The notes under the pieces: model-generated
The model's input: only the letters and a program-made list of their open reading frames with translations
Database searches by the model: none
Told to the model about the DNA's origin: nothing
Origin: Pinus tabuliformis
Lineage: Eukaryota > Streptophyta > Pinopsida > Pinales > Pinaceae
Direction of reading: 5' to 3'
Assembly (NCBI GenBank): GCA_031772625.1
Contig: CM062820.1
Location: 93,336,421-93,400,420, forward strand
Length of the DNA stretch: 64,000 bases
Program-made: the position numbers and the translations under genes
Part shown: piece after piece, positions 10,093 to 22,516 of the stretch
Layout of the letters: each line of letters opens with the position of its first letter
Position numbering within the stretch: position 1 is the first letter of the stretch

Positions 10093-12200
10093 ACGCACCA
10101 GAAATTTGTGGATGACACACTGCTCATGGGTCTCCCCACAACAAAAGAAGCCTTATCCTTCAAAGCCATTCTCTCTGATTTCTCTACAGCCTCTGGCACC
10201 TCCATCAATCAAGAAAAATCCAAGTTGTTCTTCTTCAATACCCCTTTAGCTATTCAAGGAAACATTGCTAGAATCCTAGAATTTCAAAGAAGCAACCTCC
10301 CCTCTAGATACCTCGGTGTTCCCCTCACTGACAAATCCTTGGCTCGCTCTACTTGGGAAGCTCTGATAATCAAGATGGAAAAAAGGCTAGCCAATTGGAC
10401 CTTCAGATCACTAAATCTGGTAGGTCACCTCGTACTAGTGAAATCTGTATTACAGGAAATTCCTCATTATTTGTATTTGACCTTGGCAGCCCCTAAAGTG
10501 ATCTCCAACACAATCAGAAATCTGCAAAGGAAATTTTTGTGGAGAGGCTTAGAAAAGAAACAGAAGTGGGCTTTGGTTGCTTGGGAAAAAATGTGTAAAC
10601 CCAAAAAAGAAGGTGGCCTTGGACTCAGGGACCCTGAGATCTTAGGAAAAGCCTTGGGAGCTAAAACTCTATGGCATTGGATAGTAAATCCAAACTCCCC
10701 CTGGGGTATCCTATGGAAGGAAAAATATGCCCCCACCCACTCATAGGAACAAATCATTAGGCTCAATGGGAGCATAAAGGGATCGGTCATATGAAATCAG
10801 GCATGGGAAAATAGGGCGCTCATCCACAAACACCATTTTTGGGAGGTTGGAAATGGGGACAAGGCCCTTTTTTGGGAAAATGCATGGCAACAAAGGCCAG
10901 ACCTTGATAAGGATCAATTTGGACAGATCAAGAACAAAATGCAAAACAAGGGCAAAACCAAGGTAAGTCATTATTGGAAACCCAACACTGGAAGTGATAG
11001 GTGGAGTGAATGGCTAGATGAGAAAGAGTGGGAACACCCAATCAACCCTCAAGTCTGGAAAAAGCTCTCAAGTGAACTCCAAAAAAGAAAAATACACTAC
11101 GACAACTCAGAGGAAAAGATAAGATGGGGGGAAACCCGATTGGGCACTTAAATTTATAGGAAGCTTATAGATACATTTCTCTCCATGACCAACTTCAACC
11201 TGAACAAAAATGGAAATCTTTGTGGGAAAGGAAACACTTGCCAAAAATATCCACCTTTCTATGGCTCATAATGCACAGAAAAATTCTTACCTGGGATAAT
11301 CTCAGAAAAAGGGATTCATTGGACCATCCAGATGCAACCTATGTCAGCTAAAAGAAGAAACAACAAATCATTTTGTGAATGAATGCCCCTACATGAAAAA
11401 GCTTTCGAATTGGGTGTATCTGGTCTTTAGAGCCACGGATCAGGATCCCTCCTCAATTCTTAACATAATTGAAAATTGGAGATCCTCTATTTCCCCCAAT
11501 CCCCTTGTTAACAGGGCTTGGAACCTTGTTCTAAGAATCATGTGCTGGGCGCTATGGAAGGAAATAAATGGCATAATCTTCATAGGAACCTCCCATCAAT
11601 AGGAAATGACCCTCTCTATTGTTAAGAAAATAATTCAGGAATCTATGGCTTCCTCCATTCTACATGGTCCCATCAACCCTCCTAGAAGTTCATACATGCC
11701 CATTCTTACCTTGTTATATCTTCATGTCACTCTCACCCCCAATGCCTCCACCATTTCTAGAAATAGGGGACATGTTGTCAAATGATCTCCTCTGGAGCTA
11801 GGGGCCCTTAAATTCAACTACGATGGTGCAGCAAAAGGAAACCTGAGCACAACGGGATTTGGGGGGGGTCTTCAAAAATGCACAGGAGGAAATTCTAAGG
11901 CTCTATGAGGGAAACATCGACACCTATACCAATAATGTTGTCGAACTTCTCGCTCTGGAACACAAGATCGCCATTGAAAAATGCTACAATTTGTTCCCAC
12001 TAATAATAGAAGGAGATTTGACTTTGGCGACGCAGGTCTGCAAGAAACTTCAGCAAGGTATGGACATCTCCAAGGTGTCTGACAACTAGCAATTAAATAA
12101 AATCCTACAAAGAATAAAATATAGTATAGAAATCATGGAAGGGCTTCACTTCCATGCTGCCAGATGAGATGGAAACAAGCGAACAGACAAGTTTGAAAAA
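10093..12200 (+). pseudogene. LINE pol remnant: RT C-terminus, zinc finger, RNase H
   Basis: The frame opens at the RT active site, FVDDTLLMG near 10105, so the fingers and most of the palm are missing. It is open to a TAG at 10744. In the same frame, broken by another stop near 10789, it runs on to about 11150. The segment INQEKSK, YLGVPLTD, FLWRG and GGLGLRD are typical of plant L1 pol proteins. A zf-RVT-like motif CNLC...H...C lies at about 11350-11385 in another frame. RNase H follows from about 11809 with YDGAAKG, VVELLAL, IIEGD and a final RTD, giving all four acidic positions. A run of eight G near 11868 shifts the frame inside RNase H. The gene is dead. Confidence 0.8.
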
Positions 12201-12673
12201 GAAGGCACGACAGGTAACTACCAGTTGTGGTCAAGGTCCTGGCATGACCTGGAGCACAAAGATCTCTGTCAGCGATGTGAAGTCATAAATGCAAAGGACA
12301 ACAGAAAAAATATGCATTAACCGTTTGATATCTCCAGTTGCTTCAATGATGGAATAAGATGTTCTAAAGACTATAGTTCCAAGGAATACCTACCCCGTGC
12401 TGCTCTCCTTATGATAGTCATGCCAAACAAACCTTCAGCGGCTATGTTCTCCCACAGGGCCATCGTCCTTCTTTCCTATCAGTCCTACATGATACCTTCT
12501 CCACCACCTAACTCTGGTACCTCACACACTCCACCTTCATTCCCCTTCACTGATCTCCCTTCCCTTGGAAGCTCTCCTGCCCCTATGAATACACCCCCTC
12601 AACCTCCCCTCGCCATCATCTCGCCCTCTCGGGTGCATTAATTTTATTCCCCCACCCCCCCATTGCTAGCCTG

Positions 12674-13250
12674 TTGTCTTCCCCTTCCCCTGTCATGGCT
12701 CCTGAGCGCAATCCAAGTCCAGACCCCAGTTGCGGGCGTAATTGTGGTCGTGAATCCTCGCGCTGGAACACCTTAGGCCCCCCTCGCATTACTCGCGTAG
12801 AGTCCTCTGCAAGGTGCACAACTCTTAATTACTTTGTCATTGTGAACCCCAAAACCCAGGAAAGAATTGCGAATTTAGAGGCCCATGCCAATGCTCTAAA
12901 AAGAGGAGTTTCCTTAGAAGAAGTCCCTGCTGACTTCGTGTGGATCTGAGACGCTTCTTTTTGAAGAGAAAGGGAAAATCTCTATATGTGCACCATTGAT
13001 ATTTGGTGGCAAATGAAAACTATCCTCGGCCTGGCTATGCAGGAGTAGGCTAAGCATTCAAAGGTGGTGGAGGACAAGATTGATAACCTCACCAACAAAT
13101 TTATGGTTTATGTGGAGTCTGTCCACCACTGCTGCTTTTTCACAAGAGACTCTCCACACTACACTATTTTAAAGAAGCGGGACTACTGCAAAAATGCATT
13201 CCCCTACTAATGGCTCCCCTAGTGTGAAGAAATAAGCTGCGGGTGCATCC
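12674..13250 (+). pseudogene. Unrecognised Pro/Ser-rich frame in the LINE 3' region, copy 1
   Basis: Downstream of RNase H a frame gives a Pro/Ser/Arg-rich start, then CTTLNYFVIVNPKTQERIAN and LEAHANALKRGVSLEEVP, which looks like a short helical or coiled-coil segment. It is stopped near 12949 and protein-like sequence continues beyond. The LINE copy at 24725-25348 carries the same frame with similar residues. It is not part of standard L1 ORF2. It could be an extra 3' ORF or transduced sequence. I do not recognise a function. Confidence 0.4.
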
Positions 13251-13929
13251 TTCAACCGCCCGACATTAATGATGCCACAGGAAGGGAATATCAAGGAGCA
13301 TCCAATCAGCTTGGATGATGACCCAGTCGATGCCAACCCTTAATGTGTGTGGCAAGCTCCTTTTTGTTACTTCTCCCTTTCAGGTTCGAGGTCGTTGCAG
13401 GGAATGCGACGGTAACTTTGGTACAAAAAATAAAGGCCTTGGGAATGAACAATTTCTATTCATCTCAAAATTTTGGTTTCTTTTTGGAGTCAATATCAGT
13501 TTTGATTACTGAGAGTTTTCTCGATTCTGATTATCTTAATTCTCACCAAAAAAAGGCTTCCTTTTTGTTAAGATTTACTGTAATTTTTTCAATATGGCTG
13601 CCAGAATGGTGAGGGTCATTGGCTCTTGTGCTAGAAAGGTAGTATCACACAATCCAACTCTTGTAAATATCACTACTATATAGAAATACAATACATTTTA
13701 TTCAAAAAAAATATATTTAAAAAGTCAAATATTTCCAATATAAATCTTAAATGAAATATGGATGAGAATGGATATAAAAGATTTACCAAAATATTAAATA
13801 TCGTAGTCTACATAAAAATTTTAACCGATTCTAAATTTATTATAGCATAGAAAACTCTGAAGATTAGTGTCATATAAAATATTTATGTATATTAGGTATG
13901 TTTATATTTTAAATAAGGAGATAACACTT

Positions 13930-14070
13930 ATGCCAGTTGTTATGATAGTTGTTGTCATAGTTGTTAATGTATTCACTATTTGGTTAAGAAAATCATTTTT
14001 AGGAGGTAGTTATGAGGTCAATATACAAGATGTCTACAACCATGGTCTTTATACAAAGTCTATAGAATAA
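13930..14070 (+). CDS. Small ORF conserved in three X copies (46 aa, copy 1)
   Basis: The frame encodes a Val/Ile-rich hydrophobic start (MPVVMIVVVIVVNVFTIW), possibly a single membrane segment. A basic LRKSFLGGSYE and a tail NIQDVYNHGLYTKSIE follow. An upstream in-frame start at 13867 would add 21 residues. Copies at 25985-26125 and 52762-52887 stay open, the third despite an in-frame deletion. Surrounding DNA is AT-rich and otherwise non-coding. Conservation of frame may be chance over so short a length. I recognise no family. Confidence 0.25.
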   Translation: MPVVMIVVVIVVNVFTIWLRKSFLGGSYEVNIQDVYNHGLYTKSIE

Positions 14071-17000
14071 TTACAGGCTTGATTATGATCGGGTGTTTAA
14101 GGAATAAATTATTACTGAATAAGTAAGGTATATGTTAATAAAAAAAATATATGGAAACAATTAAAAAATTAAACATGCATATTTTTAGTTGAAAAATCAT
14201 GTGAAACAAAGGTTTGATATTAGCTGCTAAACTAAAAAACAATAAATACAAAGATTTTGTCACAAAAATAAAATAACTAATAAAATATTGTATTGTTGAA
14301 TGTCATCACCAGAAATTAAGAAATATGATCAACTAATATAAACTTAAGAAATATGATTAACTATTGTTGTTTATATCAACATATATACACTTTAATATAT
14401 ATGTTTATTATATATGTGTGTGTGTGTTTTATTTTTTATGAATATATATAATATTTTATAGTTCATTTTATTAAAATATGTTTTTAATATAATAATAATT
14501 CATCATAAATCCAAAATATGGAGAAAACACTATAGTTCATAAAAATGGAAATAATAGAAAAAAACGAAAAAGAAAAATTAAAATTAAAAAGTTGAAAAAA
14601 TAGAAATAAAACTAAAAACAAAAAATTAGTAACTAATAGAAATGGAAGTTACTAAAAAACCCATCATAAAACCTCAACCAACCGCGGTTAGAAGTTTTTA
14701 GTAAAAATAAAACTAATTCATAGTCAAAGAAGAATTGAATGGGTAATACCATGCTTGTTGTAGGTATAATAAACCATAAAGTGAAAAAACATTACATAGA
14801 ATAAAAGTACATATACAAAATAATGTATTTAAATTACTTGCTTTAAGCAGATATATCTACCATGTATAAAATATGGTCTAAAATACGGTCTCAGAATCGT
14901 AGATATAAATAAAAAATTATAGAGAATCAAGCTAAGAAGAATGGAAGCACTAAAGAATATAGCATACCTGAGGCCAAGTATGGAAACAACCCTATGCTAT
15001 AAAATTGCAATGAAACAGTCATGGACCTCATCAAATGATATCTTTCCCTGTATCAACTTAATACATGTAGTTAAAATTCGGTGTTGTTATCACTCTGTAA
15101 TTTCCCAAGGATGTGGAGAGAAACCCGGAGGTAACCACAAAACCACTTCCAAAGCTGGGATCTAGCCCTTCCAGCTTAAGAGAGGAATCTCTCTTTTTGA
15201 TTTAAATTTCCGTTTTAAGATATTAGGCTACTTATTGAGCTCTAAGGTTTGTTTTTCAAAGATTTGGTTGAAAACTACAGAGAAAGTCCATTTGGCATGG
15301 AGTCACGAGTCTTTGGGTGAAAAATGGCAGAACAAATGTAACAGGGCAAGTTGCTTTTGGATCTTTAGAGAATTTGTGAAATGAATGGGATGAAAATGAT
15401 TTAAGTTCGATTAAATATAGAGCATGCTGAGATGAATTCTATACTTAACATCAGATTGAAAACATTAATATTGTTTACATGAGAAGGAACATCACCAATT
15501 CCTTGACATGGGAATCCTAGAAATCCTCTCTATATTATTGAAATTGACCACTTCAGTACATGCACAAATTACATCAAAATGTTTGCTCACTTCATACAAG
15601 TTCCAACCCTTGTTCAACTTTATTACAACATATTTATAGACTTTATGCTAAACTAATATCAGATTCCAAAAGGAATTGATTACAAAATAACATCTAACCA
15701 TTTCTAGAAAAAATCCGAGTAATAAACTAAAAATAAAATCAACCAGTCAAAACTGGAGAAAATTTGAAAGCGCTAGATAATATTCATATTTTAAATCTGG
15801 AAATTAGTTCATTAACACTGATCATTTGCCTTGGAGTTTGGAGAGGTTGGAGTTATCTCCACACAGTCTGTTAGCTATCCTTTCAAACCCGATTACTCCG
15901 CAGTCTGTATTAATTAATTGTCCCTTTGACTGTTATTTCTAATCCAAAAAATATGGAAATATTTGCATTTATGTTCATGTTTTCCACCTAGTTTCTCAAT
16001 AAATTATTTGTATTTTGGAGTTAAATCAAATTTATGTGTTGAACCTTTTTCCCATAGTCTTTGACTTCATCATCTTTAAGTACTTCATCATTGTTGCAAA
16101 ATATTTGGGAAGAAAATATTTTGAATAATATTTCCAAATATTTGGGCTAAGCCTCTAAATGAATTTTATAAAATAAAATCTTAAAATATTTCTTTGAATG
16201 ATTAAATAAAAAAATCCTCTTGTTTCGAAATCCATATCTTGTTTTTAAATCGATTCCTTGTTTTGCCTTCCCACGGATTTTAAAAACCATGTGTTGTTTT
16301 ACCCTTTTACTCCTGTAATTTTTTTTTGATAAGTGTTTATCCACATTTCATTTTCCATGCATTTCTCCTCTTTATACCATAGCAAAAACATTTCTTTCTT
16401 CGTTGTCAATTTTTTTTTTACTCAACCACATTTTTCTTTCACCTATAGCCTCATTTTGTAAATATATCACCATAAAAGTCTCCTTTTACTTTCCCTTGTA
16501 AATTAATTCATAAATATATCCAAGCTGTAGAGAAACCCAATCTCTAGCTCCAATTAAATTCAATTAATTAAATATCACAAATGACCTTTCCACCATATAT
16601 CGTAGGTGACCTTCCCGTTATATATCATGATATTTAAATCCTCGTAAATAATGGTTTTTCGATGGGGGAGGTAGTAAATGGTTTTAGGACGGGGGGTCCA
16701 AAATGAAGGGGAAGCTAACCATTGTAAAACCTGGTAAAAGTGAAAACAAATTTTCAAAGAGGGGTAGGTTAAAGGTAGAATAGGCAACCCACTTTCAAAT
16801 TCATTAATCACTGTGGATTAAATATTCACACATCTCTTGGCATGAAGTATATGGAAATTTAATGTATGAAGTGCGGGGTGGGGTCATAAATTTGATTTGA
16901 ATTTTTTGATTTTGACTTTGGTTAACACATGATAAATAAATGTGGTTCCTATAGTTTATAGATTAGATTTATTTATTATTTTTAAATTAAGTTTAATATT

Positions 17001-18838
17001 TTAAATAAATAATTTCACACTTAGGCATTTTGCTTTGTTTTCTAGTTTTGAAGAACAAATTTTGACTTGTTGTATGATTCCTTTGATCAAAAAGTCGGTT
17101 TGAAGCACCAAATACACTGTTGGAAATTTGCTTCTGAGCACTTTACCATGAAAACACCTGGAACATGATTTGACCTAGAATTTATATGCAAAAAATATTC
17201 CAAATATTCAGACTTGTCTTGGCCATAAGACTTCAAGAACTAAATGGATCCTTGGACAAACAAACCTTTAGGCTATGACACCTAGTGATTCATAGGCTAA
17301 CCTTTACCAGCAGATTCCCAAAATAAATAACTAGAGAGTCAGAGTATGATTACCTATATTATAGGCCACTAACATTGGCTCCAATGGCGATGGCATCCTC
17401 CTTGTGAGGTGCTAAGAACACTGTAGACTAGTAGTTAAATCCATTGGGTTGATCCCAAACTTGCAACATGCTCTGCCATGAAAAGATTGAAACTAAAACC
17501 CACTGGTAATCTGTTCCAATGCTCATACTGAACAAAATCCATTCTTCAAACTGGAATCTGAACTGTACACTACAAACTAAAATCTTTGTTGCAAACATTA
17601 CAATAAATCAAAAATTTGGTAACATATCACCAAAGTCTTAGGACCTTCTCCTCGGGATTCAAACTTTGATGATGGTTGTACACACCTGCTGACAGCATAT
17701 ACAATAGGTGATCTCTTCACTCCAATGTAGCTAATCAAGAAACTGGCTACTTGACTGAGATTTTCTCATACTTCTCATGAGCACGCAGAAAATATATGAG
17801 ACTGTTTTGGAGAATTTGGTATCTATTGATAAACACTAATTCCCTAGATAAGTAGCCATATCTAGAACAATAGTTTAAAGTATTTTAGTCTTTTCCTATA
17901 AGCAATAGATAATATGTGAAGATGAGAAGACCTACTTGTAGTTCCGCTATCCTCTCGTCTCCTTTGTATCGATCTTGTCGCTCCTTCCCATACCCAATAC
18001 ACTTGAGAAGTACCTGTAAACATAGACAAAAAAAAAAGAATTGATCAAAGCAAAAGATATATTGATTATAAGTGAATGGAATCAGATACATTTCACACAT
18101 ATGAGCATTATAAGACAATACAAACATATGGGAGAAAGTTTCAAATACTTTATTGAATAGAAGAAGGAATTACAACCATTGTGTCTGATTCAAAGTCATT
18201 CCTCCAGCTTGGATCCCATCCACATCATATCAAAAGCATGACAAACTTGTAGAATTACAATACTTGCTTCAAAGCCAATTCTCATAGAAACATTATTTCC
18301 TTACAATTCAACATAATCTAGCATGTGATCACGTAGATGAGTGGTCAATTTATAGAAATATGAAGGTGGTTTTGTCATAAGTGGTGGCATTGAATGGTCT
18401 TCCATACTTAGAATTAGTTCCATGGAGGAAGGGATGAGAGGATGGGATACTCCTTAACTCATTCCTCATCCATTTTCGAGCTCATAGGAGTTGATAAGTG
18501 AGGGAACCTTCTAGATGACTCCAAAAGATAAGAATATTCCCCAAACCCTATGTGAATTTCGCTCAAACTCACCCAGCGTGGGTGAAAGGAAGCCTAAGTG
18601 ATCTACAGAGCACCTTGGTATGGACTTAACTACTCTCTAGCGCACCCTTACAAGGGCCTACCTACACTGGTCCCTATAGAGGCTATTTTTGGATGTCTTC
18701 AAGTCATGAAACTGTCTGGGAAGGAGGCATTCAAAGGGGTGACCTGTTTAGGGCATGTAACAATTGAACTTAGGGTTTGGTGAGCCCTAAAACACTGATC
18801 TGGATGATGGGATTGATGTGCCTAAATAGATCTGTAAC
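14071..18838. other. Non-coding AT-rich interior of block X1
   Basis: No frame of protein-like character exceeds chance. A short TA/TG microsatellite lies at about 14395-14430. The target site later used by the copia element in X3 (CTAAGAAGAATGGAAGC) is intact near 14931-14947. Part of the right end may be a Ty3/gypsy LTR (see the PPT entry at 18840). Confidence 0.5.
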
Positions 18839-18839
18839 A

Positions 18840-18854
18840 ACTGCCCCTAAAGTA
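18840..18854 (-). other. Possible polypurine tract and LTR edge (minus strand), X1
   Basis: Read on the minus strand, ACTTTAGGGGCAGT is followed directly by TGTTACAG, as at a PPT/3' LTR junction, with the LTR running to lower coordinates from 18839. The same arrangement is at 30867-30882. No matching second LTR was identified, so this is tentative. Confidence 0.3.
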
Positions 18855-19881
18855 TGAAGTCAGAAAAATGCCAATGTCGAATGAAATGCTTTACGATGTG
18901 ATGAGGAGGTATTGAAGTAGAAGGTGACCTGCATCAATTACAATGCATATATCATGACATTTGATTTTACATGAATTGCTGAGGGAAGGCATACCCATGC
19001 TCAACTTATAAAATTTCATTACATGTACATAAACAGTCATCTACAGATATAGACCCATGATCAGAATGACCATCAATGTAAAGCCACTGTATATATGATT
19101 TAGTACTCCTAAAATTGTAGCCTAGATGGATGAAACTAGATATAGGGTCTTCTATCTCATTCATAGTTTGCTCAAGTACGAGTCTAACCATGTGAATATG
19201 TGATCTGAAGTCGAACATGGCAAGACACCATCTGATTACCAGTAAATGATGTAAGCTGTTAACAGACGCGAGAGAAATCACCAGTAATAATAATGATCCT
19301 CAAGGTACTGTAGTACATTCTACATGGTCTGAATGGATGATTTGATGTCGAACACCAAAAAAAGTCTTTCGGTCGAAAACTCCACAAGTTCTTTTTCGTA
19401 GATTTGTCTCTCAAGTTTGAAAAAGCATAAAACAATACGAGAGAGAACTTATTGATCATGTTTGATCAACATATTCCTTTTTCATAAATAATATATCTTG
19501 GTTCAGAAAAGGGTTAAAGTTACACTGAGTAGATGTCGTTTCCAATCTATTAATGAGCTGAAAAGAACAAGCGCTCGACAATCTTGTCATATTTCGAGAG
19601 TCTGAAAAGAGCTTAAAGAGGACTCCATTTTGAGGAAAGAGTGGTGTCTAGGGTAGCAAATGGTTCTAGTGATGTTGGAACTTCTCAAAACATGTTGATT
19701 TATGTGAAGAGGATGGCTAATAAGACCACTCATTGCAACTATTCCTCAAAAAGGGTAAAACAACCAAGTCAAAGTGTATGATCTGCCAAAGGGATGGTGG
19801 CGATGGGATGAAAACAACCAAGGCTCATCTGATGAAAGAGGCTAATAGAATGGAAATCATGAGGGTTAAAATGGAGATGGG

Positions 19882-20070
19882 TTCATTTTTACATAAGCTT
19901 GAACCATGGGAAACTATGCTTGGATTCAGTTTCATGTTTACACAAGCTTGAAACAAAGAAACCATGCTTGGATTCAGTTTCATTTTTAGACAAGCTTGAA
20001 ACGAAGAACTATGCTTGAATTCAGTTTCATTTTTATAGAAGCTTGGAATGAAGAACTATGCTTGAGATTG
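19882..20070. repeat. 47-49-bp minisatellite, about four units
   Basis: TTCATTTTTA plus CAAGCTTGAAAC and ACTATGCTTG recur with starts at 19882, 19931, 19979 and 20026. Shared words with the 53-bp array at 20407-20790 suggest one derived from the other. Confidence 0.75.
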
Positions 20071-20079
20071 GTTTACATT

Positions 20080-20274
20080 ACCCTAGCATGATGAAAGGGA
20101 GAGTCTCCTGTAACCAGATGGAAGTCGTTGCGGTGAGACATGATGGTTATCCAACACCTTTTGGGCTTTGTCCAGATAGGGACAAAGGTGAATGGGGTGA
20201 TTCCCTTCACATAACCTATAGTGAAACTTAACTTTACCACTAGGTGCATGCCCCCCAAGCTTCATTATATTCAC
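20080..20274 (-). pseudogene. Second copy of the gypsy zinc-knuckle segment
   Basis: A segment of about 150 bp is a diverged duplicate of 21783-21930. On the minus strand it reads YRLCEGNHPIHLCPYLDKAQK. Here the final Cys is kept but the first is Tyr. It sits between two minisatellites on the far side of the protease, so it arose by duplication within the remnant. Confidence 0.6.
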
Positions 20275-20406
20275 CTAAGTAGACTACTCGTGGCTATCAG
20301 GTGGATCGAATGAAGGTTCTTTTACGAGATCAAGTGAAAGACTCGACTGGGATTTTACGAGATCTAATCAAAGACTCGACTTGGAACTTTGCTCAAGAAG
20401 ACCTTT

Positions 20407-20790
20407 TTTCATTTTTTAATGAGCTTGACACAAGACAAGGAACTCTACTTAGATTCCTTGTTTCATTTTTTAAAGATCTTGACACAAGACAAGAAACTAT
20501 GCTCATATTCCTTGTTTCATTTTTTAATGAGCATGACACAAGACAAGAAACTATGCTCATATTCTTGGTTTCATTTTTTAACGAGCTTGACATAAGACAA
20601 AAAACTATCCTCATGGGCCTGTTTCATTTTTTAATGAAGTTGACATAGTAAAAGAACTATCCTCATGGGCCTGTTTCATTTTTTAATGAGGTTGACATAG
20701 TAAAAGAACTATCATCATATTCCTCGTTTCATTTTTAACGAGGCTGACACAAGATAAGGAACTATCCTTGTGACCTTGTTTCACGACCCA
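20407..20790. repeat. 52-54-bp minisatellite, about seven units
   Basis: TTTCATTTTTTAA recurs at 20407, 20461, 20515, 20569, 20622, 20674, 20727 and 20779, a period of 54 shrinking to 52. Units share GAGCTTGACACAAGACAAG and AACTATGCTCAT. Spurious frames arise on both strands. Confidence 0.85.
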
Positions 20791-21480
20791 TGATAGGAGG
20801 TCATGACTTCTAAGAGGTTCTCATCAGATGGGAGAAAAATTCTCTCGGAAGAGAGATATGGTTCCAATGCTCCTAGTACATAATGTACAACATCACGGAA
20901 TTGATCGTCTGTTGATGTAGGCATGGAATGGGTTACCACATAATTAACACGTGGCAGGGACGATGCCATTGGTACAAAGGGACCATTTAGGGAAGATGGT
21001 TGACTGGAAGCCATACAAGGACCGGGAAATGAAAGTCGGTCAATAGTGACAATTCTGCCTTCATGTGGGAAACAAATCACTCGAAAGAGTGTTGAAACAA
21101 TAGCTCCCATGTCATAAACATAGACGCACCCAAGAAGTAAATTTTAATCTAAAGGGTCTGGGACTACCATCACATTTAGATACATGATTTTTCCTCCCAA
21201 AGTAATAGGCAACTAAGGAAGGATCCCTAATGGTTGACTGGTTCTTTTGTTTAAAGCCAACAGATCCTAGGTAACAGGTGCAAGTGGTGGTGAACTAAGC
21301 ACTTTCCAAGTAGTAGAGGAAAGGATACTCACTGATGCGCCTTCATCTATAATAGTGCCCGATACAATCATATTACAAACCTATACTATGATGTGGAAAG
21401 GCACATAAGGAGGAAGAGGGAATCCTGCGAGTCGATTCCAATCAAACGAAGTGACTAGACTACTTGGAGAGGGTACGTAA
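20781..21480 (-). pseudogene. Gypsy retropepsin-like domain remnant
   Basis: Reading on the minus strand, GTIIDEGASVSILSSTTWK near 21360-21310 corresponds to the retropepsin active-site region (usual DSGA, here DEGA). LLLGCVYVYDMGAIVSTLFR and VICFPHEGRIVTIDRLSF follow, familiar from plant gypsy pol. The last part is an open frame of 109 residues at 21110-20781, whereas the active-site part has stops. The catalytic Asp is present but the flanking Ser is replaced by Glu. Proteolytic maturation would be its role in a live element. This one is dead. Confidence 0.65.
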
Positions 21481-21779
21481 GAACGAGAGAATTAACCCCT
21501 TGAGCTACGAGAACAGGAGGATTTTCCTCCTGTCTTGATGGAATAGGAGGATTGCCCCCAAGCTCATTGGAATATAAAGAAACAAAAAGAGCCTGAGTGG
21601 TATCATATTCACTCTAGGGGAAAGGTATGACTAACTGAAGGTGAAATTGGGTCAAATGTTTCCTTGACTTGTTGATTTGGGTCAAGTATAGATTCATTGG
21701 TTTCACTTTCAGAGAGAGTGGGTTTGACCGACAATTGATTTTGGTCAGTCAATTCATCAACTAGTGAAGGATTAAGGTA

Positions 21780-22497
21780 GAGTTTCCTGTAACCAAATGG
21801 AAGTCACTGCGGTGAAGTAGGATGGTTATCTAACACTTTTTTGGCTTCATACAGATAGGGAAAAAGGTGAATGGGGTGATTCCCTTCACATAACCTACAG
21901 GGAAACTTAACTTTACCCTTCTTTCCATGAACTTTACTACCACTAGTTGATGGTGTGTCACCATCATGATCTCAAGAAATTGATAACATAGGATGATGAG
22001 AACGGGAATACCATTCTTCTAAGATCTGAGGAATACCAGGAAAATTGCGAAGAAGATGGTCTCCCATACAAAGTTTACATGGATATCGAACTTTGTGAGG
22101 CTTGACGAACGGTTTCTCATCAAATTTTGCATTCAAAATGATGGTTGTTTAGTTGCCCCTCTGCTGAATTTGCTTCTTCTTCTTCTTCTTCTTCTTCCCT
22201 TTCTTCTTCTTCTTAGCCACCTTATTACTAGTACCAATACTTTCACCAGGTGAAGAGGAAGAAGGGGAGGAAGAAACAATCGAAGAAGAAGGCAAAGGGT
22301 CAACTTTAGGATCAACTGGATGTTGATTTTGTCCAGTTGGAGGAGTACTCGATTGCGGAGAAATCATGACATTTTGAAACAAGGAGGTTGAAAACAACCA
22401 TACTAACAAGCCAATGGTAAGTCTTGGTAGGATAATGTAGCCATATAAGGAGCACCAATATTTTCGAAAGGAGGAAAAGGACTAGGATTCCCATCAA
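21780..22497 (-). pseudogene. Gypsy gag remnant with poly-Lys tract and zinc knuckle
   Basis: The minus-strand frame at 22409-22149 is Ser/Pro-rich and ends in a long lysine tract. The tract is encoded by a CTT/AAG microsatellite at about 22168-22214. Downstream near 21890-21850 another frame reads KFPCRLCEGNHPIHLFPY, a CX2CX3HX4C-type knuckle whose last Cys is now Phe. This matches the FPCxxCxxxHxxHxCP pattern of plant gypsy gag proteins. Frameshifts and stops separate the parts. The protein would package element RNA in a live copy. Confidence 0.6.
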
Positions 22498-22516
22498 AAG
22501 GAGTTCCTTGATCGGT

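Larger units (their letters stand above)
10069..13712 (+). mobile_element. 5'-truncated L1-type LINE, copy 1
   Basis: The element starts inside the reverse transcriptase just upstream of the catalytic FVDD motif and ends in an A-run after TACATTTTATTC. Short imperfect direct repeats flank it: ATATTTGA at 10061-10068 and ATATTTAA at 13713-13720. The uninterrupted site is visible in A2/X3 (ATATTTGA at 52489-52496). Order of content is RT C-terminus, RT zinc-finger region, RNase H, then a proline/serine-rich frame and 3' untranslated DNA. It is 5'-truncated, as is usual for target-primed insertions. Confidence 0.8.
13713..19377. repeat. Segmental repeat block X, copy 1 (X1)
   Basis: The block aligns with 25768-31406 (X2). 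Its first part also aligns with 52489-53848 plus 61832-about 63830 (X3). The X1-X2 match ends at GGTCGAA (19371-19377 and 31400-31406). With the LINE 3' part it forms a unit of about 8.6 kb (10763-19377) repeated at 22801-31406. Confidence 0.85.

Noticed and set aside
20301..20648. Repetitive plus-strand frame of 115 residues (FFNELDTRQ-type repeats)
   Set aside because: It comes from a 54-bp minisatellite inside a gypsy remnant; later units of 52-53 bp break the frame, and the opposite strand is equally open.
22133..22315. Arg-rich minus-strand frame and Leu-rich plus-strand frame around the CTT microsatellite
   Set aside because: They are other frames of the AAG/CTT tract; the Ser-rich to poly-Lys frame fits gag and was kept.
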